In this document: one piece after another, positions 1-9,284 of the stretch
Layout of the letters: the number at the start of each line of letters is the position of its first letter
Position numbering within the stretch: the stretch's first letter is position 1
Assembly: GCA_000934385.1 (NCBI GenBank)
Contig: KN880646.1
Location: forward strand, 1 to 41,674
Source: Cylindrobasidium torrendii FP15055 ss-10
Taxonomy: Eukaryota > Basidiomycota > Agaricomycetes > Agaricales > Physalacriaceae
DNA: 41,674 nt
Direction of reading: 5' to 3'
Position numbers and translations under genes: made by a program
The notes under the pieces: model-generated
Databases searched by the model: none
Seen by the model: only the letters and a program-made list of their open reading frames with translations
Told to the model about the DNA's origin: nothing

Positions 1-186
1 GCCGCCTCTGTGCCTCCACCTCACAATTTCTGAACCATCCTACCAAGCACGTTAGATGACTTTACTATCGCTCGCGCTCACTATAGCAAGCTCACGTTAA
101 CGCGACTTGCAGGAAGGGGCGGGAGCTTCCACAACATGTCTGCACCTTGTCATAGTTTGATGAAATGAAGCACAGTGTTGCCACTG

Positions 187-252
187 TAGCAAAGTGGTTA
201 AGTGAGATAAGATTTAAGACCGTCTAAGTCACCTAAGTCATGAGTTCGATCC
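187..252 (+). repeat. tRNA-like A-box/B-box element, possible SINE head or tRNA relic
   Basis: TAGCAAAGTGG at 187-197 matches the RNA polymerase III A box and GTTCGATCC at 244-252 matches the B box, at roughly tRNA spacing. The T-stem flanking the B box pairs poorly and no clean cloverleaf forms, so this is not a functional tRNA gene. A tRNA-derived SINE head or a decayed tRNA is the simplest reading. No matching tail or target-site duplication was found by eye. Confidence 0.4.
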
Positions 253-414
253 TGAGATAAGACATGCGTGCGCCCGGACACAGACCCCCTCGGGCCTCAC
301 CGTAGTACAGCCACATATTAATGTCCTTAGTGTAGCTAACGTCCAGTAAGCTAGTAATACACTACAACCAATGAAACCCTGGTATAAGGGTTTCTACACT
401 TTTGTGCGCGGTAC

Positions 415-609
415 TGTAATCATCCATTGCATGGATGAAAAACATCCAATCAATGGATGATACCCGGCTGGATGATATGGGTCACTTTTGGATGCATATC
501 ATCCATTGAGGCCCACTTTCACACAGGATGATTTTCATCCAATGGTCATCCATGCGCAGGATGTTTTTTCATCCCGTGATTGGATGATCACAAAGGATGA
601 TATTCATCC
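415..609. repeat. Fold-back element built from GGATG/CATCC words
   Basis: Fifteen GGATG or CATCC words lie between 421 and 609. The outer part is a long imperfect inverted repeat: 415-446, when reverse complemented, closely matches 559-592. The interior holds further short palindromes. It resembles a MITE or other fold-back repeat and would form a strong hairpin. No flanking target-site duplication was identified. It lies just upstream of the methyltransferase gene and may sit in its promoter. Confidence 0.5.
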
Positions 610-733
610 ACGCGGGCCATCACAGAGGTCTGTATGTGAAGTTCGCGTCGATGTCATCACGCGGAGAACTTGGTTCGGAGGTTGCCGAACCAACTTGCTC
701 CCTCTTTGCATCGTCAACTTTCCCGCTCTCACG

Positions 734-1723
734 ATGGCCTGGACATGCGGAGGTCTCACCAATAAGGAACTGATATCTAACTTGGTAAAGAACAAGATTA
801 TTGCTTCGAAAGCGGTCGAAGAGGCAGGTCTTGCACTGGCAATGCCTTCTTGCGTTGCAGCCATCTCAAGCTACTTATGCAGGCTATGAACAAAGTAGAC
901 CGCGCAAACTACGTCCCAAATTTGACTACAGCTTACATGGACGAACCTCAGTACAGTTTCCTTTTGCTATGCTTAAACTCGAGTCTAAACGCCTCATCGA
1001 TAGAACCATTGGACACGGTGCCACAATCAGCGCCCCGCATATGGTGTGCACCATTACCTGTTCGCCTTTGTATATGACCTGAGCTTATTGGGACTCAGCA
1101 TGCATACGCCGCGGAGCATCTCCTTCCATACCTTCGCCCGGGAGCCAAAGTCTTGGACGTAGGCAGCGGCTCTGGCTATCTCGCAGCGGTCTTCCTGCAC
1201 CTTGTCTCGCCGGCCGGTACTGTCGTCGGAATTGAACACATTTCCGAGCTGACAGAGTGGTCGATTGAGAATCTAAAGAAAGACGGCCTCTCTGAAGCGC
1301 TGCACTCGAAGAATATGCAGATTATCACAGGCGATGGCCGCAGAGGCAAGTTTTGGCTCCCAACTTATGTGACGCTAACGGAGGCCACAGGTTATCCCGC
1401 GGAAGGTTTAGTCCTTGCCACATTGACTTGTTGGTATACTCGTTAACACAAGCTAGGTCCCTACGATGCCATCCATGTTGGCGCCGCTGCGCCCATAGTC
1501 CCCGATGTGCTGGTCGAGCAGCTTGCCAGTCCGGGGCGCATGTTTATCCCTGTGGGAACGCACACTCAGAACATTCTCCACGTAGACAAAGACGCAGCGG
1601 GGAATGTGACGAAGGAAGTTATCATGGGCGTCCGGGTAAGCTTTGTCTGTATTCAGAGCGGCACTTGCTGACATACTTTGTCAGTATGTTCCTCTGACAG
1701 ATCTTAGCTATTACAAGTCGTAG
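734..1723 (+). CDS. Protein-L-isoaspartate O-methyltransferase (PCMT)
   Basis: This SAM-dependent repair enzyme methylates isoaspartyl residues that form in ageing proteins. Proposed exons are 734-823, 883-950, 1004-1043, 1099-1345, 1391-1405, 1457-1635 and 1685-1723, giving 225 residues, the normal family length. Recognisable blocks in order: start MAWTCGG, KVDRANYV, ATISAPHMHAYA, the SAM motif LDVGSGSGYL, then GDGR and PYDAIHVGAAAP, ending in YVPLTD. Two introns (824-882, 1346-1390) need GC donors (AG/GCAGGT and AG/GCAAGT), and one exon is only 15 nt; together these restore the family-like VEEAMNKVDRANYV and GYPAEGPYDAIHVG. A GT alternative for the first intron (donor after 813) stays in frame but drops three residues. 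Family assignment is secure; the two GC donors need transcript proof. Confidence 0.9.
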
Positions 1724-4231
1724 GAGCCAGACAGTTCCACTTCTCGTCACTCGATATGTATAACAGGTGTACCAACATTGCGCGAATTTCATTGTATCCT
1801 TTTGGCCGTCACAGCTCCTCATACAGACCCAGTGGCCGCAATGGTGTAATCAGCTGGTCTGCTCTGACGAAGCGATGCATAGCGGCATCACCTCCAGGAC
1901 GCGTCGATACCCAGTTACCCACGACGCCAGCATCTCGGCGTCGCTCAAGCCAGTTGCCAGTAATGGCACAAGGGGTGTAAAGGCCTCAAGGCCACACCAT
2001 TGACGCTTCTGATTTTTCTTCCAGCGGCGTTCTCGTGGACTTGGAAACTGCATCGGCAAGAGTCCATTTCGCGGACGTTTCCGATTCCTTCGGTCCAATG
2101 AACACACTTCTCCCACTGAACGACAGGAAACGCTAAACTACCCAACACAAGGGGGTTCACTCGACTTACAGCTGCTGCCGTTATGCACTGGAGCTGTACA
2201 TCGTTATCTGTTGCGGCAGATGCGGTACTGAGGATAGTACTTATGGATTGCTGTTCGGATTCCCACGACTCCCTTCCTTCACTCAGATAAACAGCGTCAA
2301 GATGGGTCTCATGAGTTACGTGAAGCCACGACATCATTGATTGTGGCACCTGCCATTTCCGGGACTACTAACAATGGGGTTTGTACGTCCTCGATCCATA
2401 CGGCCATATCCCAGAATGAGACAAAGGTCCCTTCGCATCCTCGATTCTATCAATACAAGACAAGGGTGCACTCGAACCATTTGACATTCCCGGGAAGCAG
2501 GCGCCAATTTGGTGGAGCGTACTTGGCAATACGGCCTTGAAGGATTCGATATTTCTCGGTGAGTGGTATACGTACCGTCAAATTGTCTTGTTCAATAGAC
2601 TTACCTTGGGAACCTGGACTCTGGAGAGCAGCGTTTAGCGGATAACCACAAGTTCACTTTCTGTGCCAATTTATTGTACCAGATTATTCCCACCGCCGTC
2701 CATGGTATCCAAAGGAATGCCATAGGCATCGCGACGAAGCGACGAAGTTGACTGCACCGTGAAAGTAGCATATGGGCGAGTTGAATGAGATGGGAATGGG
2801 GTTGAACGCTCTCGTAGTCTGGTGAGCCGGCCGGCCCGGTTCTGTGTATCTGTCATACCTGGTAATGATTAACTCGAAGACTATCACATACCAAACCTCC
2901 GACGAGGCGTCTATGAGGGTGCATTCAGTGTGCGATACACCGCGCCCCACGATGAGGAGGGACGAGGTCCTGGATGACGAGCTGGTGAAGGAAGTACTGA
3001 GGTACATCGTTCAATGGCAATCCCCAGAAAGTATTGAAGGCTAAGTACACAGGATCACCGCAGTCATATCGACAAGACGGGGAAAGAGAGACAACTCGTA
3101 ATGAGCCCCGCAATGCTGAATCGGAATCTGTCACCATCCAGAGGCGTGTATGGCGAACACAGTATCTGGCTGAACCCCTAAGAGCATGTAAGTTGCTATC
3201 GCATCTGCACTGCAACAAGTATTTGCACCTTCTCAGTCGGCCAGATAGTATCAGGCTCACTGCTGCGCCACATGAAAACTCCGCCGGCCATCGATTCATC
3301 CCTTGGTGCATTTATTCAGCCAGCCTCCAGGGCACGCAGGGAGAAATTCACGTTCCAAGCACCCGCTCCCTGTGTGCCATAGTCATCAAGGGTTCTATAA
3401 TTCGCATGGGCTAGATGGACCGTCTTTATTCCTGAACGCCTGGGAAGCCCGACCGTACACCTTGATGGTTATTAGGAGCGATGGGCGACCACTTCGTCGA
3501 TGTGCACTGCCTCGCAGCCAGTGCTCAAGTAACGTCCCTCGGGGTTCGGTGAGACAGAAAGGAACGTTTTGACGCTCTTTGTGCCCAATGTGGTGGCTGG
3601 TCTTAGTTCTTCCGCAGGCTCGTAATGGACGAAATTCACAGACCAGGACATTCCTATCACGACCACAGTTCGTGGGAAGTTTACGCGTGTCTGACGCGTC
3701 TAGACTACACGAGGCGCGATCTCGGGGCTAACGAGGAAGTGAAGCTGTGGCCTGGAAATGGTGTAGGTGCGTGAAAGAGAAGAGTTGTCTAAAGGTTTGG
3801 AAGCGAAAGGCGAGTGTACAAGAGGAAGTGGTCGCCTTCCTGCCGTCTACCAGTCAGAAAGCACCCCGAGTCGAATTTTCTCGACTGTGCTGGGCGACTC
3901 AAACGCTGCGCGATGAAATCCCGTGCAGATAACACACATATTCACGTGTGAGCACTGCAGCGAAGTGCAAGATGGAGATCCTGAACTCCCACCGCGTATA
4001 TCCCTATGTGAGCAAAAGGAAGCAGCGAAGTAAGCATAATGCAAGTCCAATAGGAACTGGTACTAAAGATAACGAACTCTCCGAAGCAAAAGCGAGCGCA
4101 GGGAGGCCAAAATTCATTGTGGCACGTGATCTTGCAATCTCGATTTTTCACATGCCAATTGGCGTGGACGTATATAACATGCTCAGCGATTTTCAGCGTG
4201 TTCATATCTTTCTTGTCAACTTTCCCCCAAG
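1724..4231. other. 2.5-kb gene-poor stretch with broken coding-like fragments
   Basis: No continuous gene could be assembled. Several short stretches read like protein but are interrupted by stops or frame changes. Examples on the plus strand are 2020-2140 (contains GVLVDLETASARVHFADV), 2440-2560 (contains IPGKQAPIWWSVLGNT, followed by an intron-like GTGAGT...AATAG at about 2560-2600), and 3230-3330 (contains SLLRHMKTPPAIDSS). They are best explained as one or more decayed genes. I could not name the family. An intron-rich working gene missed by eye remains possible. Confidence 0.35.
4154..4176 (+). promoter_or_regulatory. CCAAT and TATA elements of the perilipin-like gene
   Basis: CCAAT lies at about 4155-4159 and TATATAAC starts at 4171, about 60 bases before the ATG at 4232. 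The stretch between is pyrimidine-rich, as is common at fungal transcription starts. Confidence 0.45.
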
Positions 4232-5389
4232 ATGTCCAAGACCGAAGTCGCATCTGCGCCCTCTGACTCGTCCCTCCCTGAGTTCAAGGCGCTCGCGCGT
4301 TTCCTCAACATCCCACTTATCTCATCATCGCTCACCACGGTGACGGAGACTCTCGCGTCCAACGTGTACACCAGGTCTCCGTACAACACTGCCAAGGGCA
4401 TCTCCACTAGCGCCTACAAGTACAGCGAGCCTATCCAGCTCCGCTTCGCGCCTCTCATCACTCGCGCTGACGACTATGCCAACAAGGGCTTCGACGTCGT
4501 CGAGTCCAGGTATCCTAGCGTCTTCACTACCAAGCCAGAGGACGTCACCACCTTCGTTCGTACCCGTCGTGAGAGTGCCTCCAAGGCTATCGACGAGCGC
4601 GTCCGCCAACCTGCATGGCAGGTCGCCCAGGGTATTGACGAGGTAAGCAGAGTAGATCCTTCTCAATCTCGTATCTCACCTATCTCCTTCAGCGCTTCAC
4701 CCCCGTCTTGAACTATGTCGAGACTGCGTACACCAAAGTGAACGGTGATACTCCTCCGGCATCACCAGAAGAGGCTCCCAAGTACCAGTACCAGCGCGCG
4801 CTTGCCCTCTCGTTATCTGTTCGCAACCAGGTCTTCACCTACTCGGCGGAACAGCTGAAGCAGTTCCAAGAGCACTCTGCCCTTGTGTGCGTATGTCTTA
4901 CTTTACCCGCATCCCGGAAACTAACTTGCCCTCAGCAAGAAGGCCTCTGAAACCTCCCAATCCGTCTCCGCTCTTGCCTCCTCTTCATTGTCCTCCGCAC
5001 AAAGCCATGCCCACGGTCTGTCTGAAACCATGGTCGCAGAATTACAAAAGTTGCAGGCATCCTCGGCCGCGGTTGCCCACTCTCTCCAAGAATCTGTTCA
5101 CAACTCGACTTCCCATCTCCAGACCCAGATCCCGCCCCACGTTCAAGAGTTGTACTCGGAGTTCTCCCAGAAACTTGGTACCACTGTCACAGACCTTCGT
5201 GCTATCATCGTCGACAAGGACATTCCTCTGCAGGAGAAGCTGGCGAAGATGACCGCTGAGGTCACCGAGACCGTCTCCCCCCTCCTCGAGAACCTCAAGT
5301 CGAGCGTGCAGGAGCTCATCTCCCGTGGACGTGCTGCTGCTCCTGCAGAGACACCTCTGACCAACGGCGTCAACGGCCACGCTCAGTGA
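4232..5389 (+). CDS. Perilipin-like lipid-droplet protein (MPL1/CAP20 type)
   Basis: Exons 4232-4642, 4693-4886 and 4936-5389 give 352 residues. The protein has an N-terminal region typical of fungal perilipin homologues (FLNIPLISSSLTTVTETLAS, then KYSEPIQLRFAPLITRADDYANKG, KPEDV), followed by a long alanine/serine/glutamine-rich helical part with an amphipathic look and a short low-complexity tail. Known members coat lipid droplets and control access of lipases to stored triglyceride. There is no signal peptide or membrane helix. The start at 4232 fits well with a TATA box about 60 bases upstream. The second junction needs the donor GTGCGT at 4887; using GTATGT four bases later breaks the frame. 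Confidence 0.85.
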
Positions 5390-6381
5390 GCCTTGTCTCT
5401 CTTTACTATTACTTTCCGCGTATGCCACTAGACACGAAGACGTTATACTAATGTGAGATACGCTGCCATACTTTGGTGTTTACTTTTTCTCTCATTGTCT
5501 GGAAGCATTCTGTCATACCCTACCTTATGTATATACTTACGAATCAGAAGCCTTTCTCCACGCTGGTCTTGTCGACCGAATGGACGATTTTCGCAAGGTA
5601 ATGCGAGCCTAAATCTGAGTTGCCGACAGAGATCACCACAGCTGAATCTCACCCGCCTCCTTTCGATTTGAACTGGGGAATGTGGTGCAGTTCTATAGGT
5701 AAATGATGCAGCAACGCGCGCTAGTAAGAATTGAGACAATGGCATTCCGCGCGGGATACTGGGATCTCTTCAACAAGTAATTGTAAGACGGACCCTCGAT
5801 GATTTACCAGGCTTACAGACCCCGAAATGCAGTAAAACGATTGCTTGGACTTGATTTTCACTGCTTTAATTCGTTCGGCTAAGGCAAGCCAGCCACGTTC
5901 TCATACCATCGTGTTTGCCCTCTCCTCTGGTCGAGCAACGCGATCGGGGAGATGAAGCGACGCGTGACGTCACGCGACTGTGTGCGGCACTCGGTGATCT
6001 TCAGAGGACAGAGTGCGCACGGCGACTCACTCTGTCCGCGCGAACGTTGCATATTCACCGCAGGCGGAGAGTATCCGCCACTAGAAGCACAAAGATATCG
6101 GCGAATAATATTGCTTGATTTTGTGCCCGAGCACGGTAGGCATCGACCGCAATTATTGCTGAGGCCAATTAGACACACGTGCTTATGATAACTGACATTG
6201 ACACCTTCATGATCTGGGCCGAGTTTTGAGGCCGTGAGGCTTTGCATTCTCCAGCCCGTTAGGATTAGTCACTCAACTTGAACGTTGTCTCTTCACTCGC
6301 TCGTGCGTAACAAATCTAACTACATATTTGCGCATGATAACAAGCGACATGACGAGTACCAGGTCGTAAGTAAATTACAGA
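5390..6381. other. Intergenic stretch between two convergent 3' ends
   Basis: No credible gene was found here. It separates the end of the perilipin-like gene from the end of family A copy 1. It contains a perfect 16-bp palindrome at 5961-5976 with the bZIP core TGACGTCA. Confidence 0.5.
5961..5976. promoter_or_regulatory. Perfect palindrome with CRE core (TGACGTCA)
   Basis: CGCGTGACGTCACGCG is its own reverse complement and centres on the cAMP-response-element core recognised by bZIP factors of the ATF/CREB type. Both neighbouring genes end toward it, so it is not an obvious promoter element for either. Confidence 0.35.
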
Positions 6382-7825
6382 CTAGATAGGTCTCATCCTC
6401 TTGGTCTTCGGGCGGGCCAGTGGGAGTTCTGGAGCAGACGATCCCGCATCGCTCGACTCTGAAGCGCGTCGCTTCTTGCTCTTCGAACTGCTGGGTCCAG
6501 CCACGGGGATCGCGTCCTCGATGTGCTCAGCGCATGAGGCAAGCGTCGTCTCGTTGCCGTGTCTTGGAGCGTCCTGGTTTGTGCGAGTGTCACTGGATTG
6601 CTGAAGCACAGGCCTAGGCGAGCTGCTGTCGACCACTGCCACTGTCTTCCCCTTCTTGGATTTACCATTCACAGCCGCATTCCATCTGCTGACACGCTCC
6701 TTCATAGGTTTCTCGAACCAACCTGCCGACACTTCTCGAAGCTCGTCCAGCATCTTTGTCTGAAGAGGGTTGAAGTCATCTGCAAGCGCAATTTTCTTGA
6801 CCTTCTCCACAGTGTGAAGCCATCTTGCACTGGCATGTAGCATAAATTGAGGGTCGTTCGAGCTGGGGAAGATGATTCCATTCTTCCTGTGTCGAGGTTT
6901 ATCCTCTGTCTCAGGCATCTCTCGCCCGGTCTCGGGATGGAAGACGCGAAAAGTAGGGCCGTTGCGGTACTGGATGGGAAAGGCGTAAAACCACCAACCC
7001 TTGGGAGCCAGGCGGGTAGGACAGATCTAAGTGCGTTGTTAGAAAACTACAACTGGAATTTGGGGGATAATCTTGCGTTTGTGACGGGAATACGATCTTT
7101 TGGGTCGGTGTTTGGATCACCATTATGGCGGAGGACTTTGAGAAGCGCTGGGATAATGTTGACATTATTTGGGGACATTATGGGGACGATCATCCAATAG
7201 CCTCTGATGAGCTCAGCGATGAGATTTGGCTGGGCTGGCATTCATGGTCATATAAGTTCGGTCGAATAAACAAATCGAGCATGACCACTTGCCGTAAAAC
7301 ATGTTCGTACAGTCATCAGGCCAGGTGGTCCCGGGTTGAGTGCCGCGAAGAAGGTCAATGATCCATCCCTAAACAAAAAATCATCCAGAAGAGCGCCGGT
7401 ATAAGACGTTCTGAACGCACATTCGCGGCCGAAAGATTCACGCTGTTGGCGTAGCGTACAAAGAGTATTCCGCCTACACCGGACATGATTTCTTTGCCTC
7501 CGTATACAGCAACAGATGCTACAAGAGGTTCTCTCTTTCCTCCTTTCCACCTAATGCGATGTCGGTAATTACGGACTGTCCTCAGCTTCGGGGCATAGAA
7601 CGTCGACGTAGCATCATTTGTATCCGACGTGGTGTGCACTGGTGGCTTCTTGGGATCAAATTTGTTTAGTTCAAGATCATCGTCGTAGCGCTCTGGATAA
7701 ACAAAATCATCTGGGACGTAGCCAAGGGCGGGACGTTCGTCAGCGGAGAGTATGGTCCGCCAGTCGTGCCGGTCAGCCTTGTCTTTGGGCCAAAAGTCGT
7801 CCCAGCCGCCTTCCTCCGTTGCCAT
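6382..7825 (-). CDS. Family A protein, copy 1 (unknown, nuclear-type tail)
   Basis: Family not recognised. Exons in transcription order are 7825-7421, 7368-7293, 7234-7086 and 7026-6382, giving 424 residues. Exons 2 and 3 are 76 and 149 nt, exactly as in copy 2 at 29302-30807. The N-terminus MATEEGGWDDFWPKDKA is acidic and aromatic. The middle has a conserved GYW(M)IVPIMSPNNVNIIPALLKVL block, and exon 4 carries GWWFYAFPIQ and NGIIFPSSNDPQFMLHASA. The tail is Ser-rich and ends in basic SKSKKRRAS and RPKTKRM stretches, suggesting nuclear import. No signal peptide or membrane segment is seen. Intron 2 starts with GC (ACG/GCAAGT) where copy 2 has GT. Intron 3 starts GTCAC in both copies. It is head-to-head with family B copy 1, 183 bp apart. 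Confidence 0.8.
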
Positions 7826-7883
7826 GGTGGTTCGAGTTGAAGAGGGAATGAAGGGCATTGAACACGCGGTCAAATTTAAAAGC

Positions 7884-7921
7884 CAACCGATCGACGATCG
7901 AAATTCTGTCCACGTGATCGG
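7884..7921 (-). promoter_or_regulatory. Conserved A/B intergenic element, copy 1 (CACGTG core)
   Basis: Read in the direction of gene A this 38-bp block matches 29184-29221 at 34 of 38 positions by hand count. It starts CCGATCACGTGGACAGA, contains an E-box-like CACGTG, and continues into GATCGTCGATC. It is followed by a TTTAAA-like stretch before the A start codon. Position and conservation suggest a shared bidirectional promoter element. Confidence 0.65.
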
Positions 7922-8008
7922 AAAGATACCTATTGTCTTGTGACAATTGTCTCACTCCGCTTCTGACCACCACCACGACAGTCACATATTCCAATAATTA
8001 CCACCAGG

Positions 8009-9046
8009 ATGAAATCAGGACATACTGAAGACTGCATCTCCACTTCTCCGGATTTTGGGGAGACGACGGAATACAGAATATTCCGAAAATACGAGACTCG
8101 ATCGGCACGTTCGCTCCCAACGTATATTCACAATGCTCAGACTACACAGATTCGAGCACATGAAACCGCATCGGGGATGGAGCGCGAAGACTTGAGGCAC
8201 CGTATCGTCTTAAAGGACCCTGTCACCCTGCTACACGGTGCGTTGACAGTTTCCTCGACGAATGCTTTCTCATTTAGGGCGTAGTGCAACCGATAATGCT
8301 TCAATACCTTATAGAATTTAAGCTTGCATTCCGTCCTGTGCCGTCTACAATCGCAGTACTGTCGGAACTGTTTCTGAGCAACATACGATTGCCGTTTGCA
8401 CAGAGACGTAGATTTGACAGTGTGAGCCTACCAATGCCCCCTCGATTCCAAGAAATCTCGTCTCACTTCTTAGATGCCCGAGCTACACGACGCTCCACAC
8501 ACTCTCGAAGTCAGAAACCGTCTGGCAGGATCGGACCTTCCATCTGGCCTCTTTCTCAAACATCCTATCACTAGCGAAATCACTGTTCACCCATATCCTC
8601 ATGCAAACCTGCCACCATTCCACCTGCGAACTGCTCATCCGATTACAAGCAGCCACAACGCATTCAACTTCTTATTATACAGTGGAGGGTCGCGGTTCAC
8701 AGAGAAGCTGTATCAGGACATCTGCGAATGCGAGAGGGCCACCGACGTACTGGAGCGCGAACTGGCTCTGACCAAGGCACTCAGTAAGAAGCGCCCGCCT
8801 CCGGAAGCGAAAGTTGTACCCCGGCGGAAACGCAACGCCCCCAGCGAGTACTGGGGTACGCCGGCGTATTCGACGCGCGCGCGGAGAAAGGAGGAGGCAG
8901 CTGGAATATATAGATTCGGCCCGGATGACGACGCTAATGCCAAGAAGCCGTCGATAGCTGCCCCATCCCGCAAGCGCAAGGCTGAGCCGTGCAACCAGGA
9001 TGTGCCGCGCAGCAAGCGCACGAAGCGCAATCTGGCCGTCTCATAA
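8009..9046 (+). CDS. Family B protein, copy 1 (unknown, nuclear-type tail)
   Basis: Family not recognised. Exons 8009-8104, 8150-8237, 8285-8421 and 8474-9046 give 297 residues. The other two B genes share exon 1 (96 nt), exon 3 (137 nt) and all junction phases. Conserved blocks are TEDCISTS near the start, LSELFLSNIRLPFAQRRRFD at the end of exon 3, ELHDAPHTLEVR at the start of exon 4, then FLKHPITSEITVH and RTAHPITSSHNAFNFL. The C-terminus has basic clusters (RRKRNAPSE; SRKRKAEPCNQDVPRSKRTKR) of bipartite nuclear-localisation type. Intron 1 (8105-8149) begins GCACGT where the paralogues have GTACGT and GTGCGT; it is 45 nt and open, so retention would also keep the frame. Confidence 0.75.
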
Positions 9047-9284
9047 CGTTTGCCAGTCTTGGACTAGGAGAATGCCATCTACCTCATGGGTTATCGCGAA
9101 TTCTTGTAGGCAAGAGTGAACTGGTACACATAGAAACCCTTCAATTACATTCTTTGAATACTGTACAATATATACGGGACGGCCATAAACCCAGAAAAAC
9201 GAATGGATATATACTAAAATATTTTTGTCCGTGGTCAAGTAATGGATGGAACGATCAAGTCATGGAACAGCGCTGCTCTCGAGC

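Noticed and set aside
6382..9046. Divergent A/B pair as a homeodomain mating-type (HD1/HD2) locus
   Set aside because: Geometry is similar, but no homeodomain signature (WFxNxR) is visible in either protein and the usual flanking genes of the HD locus are absent.
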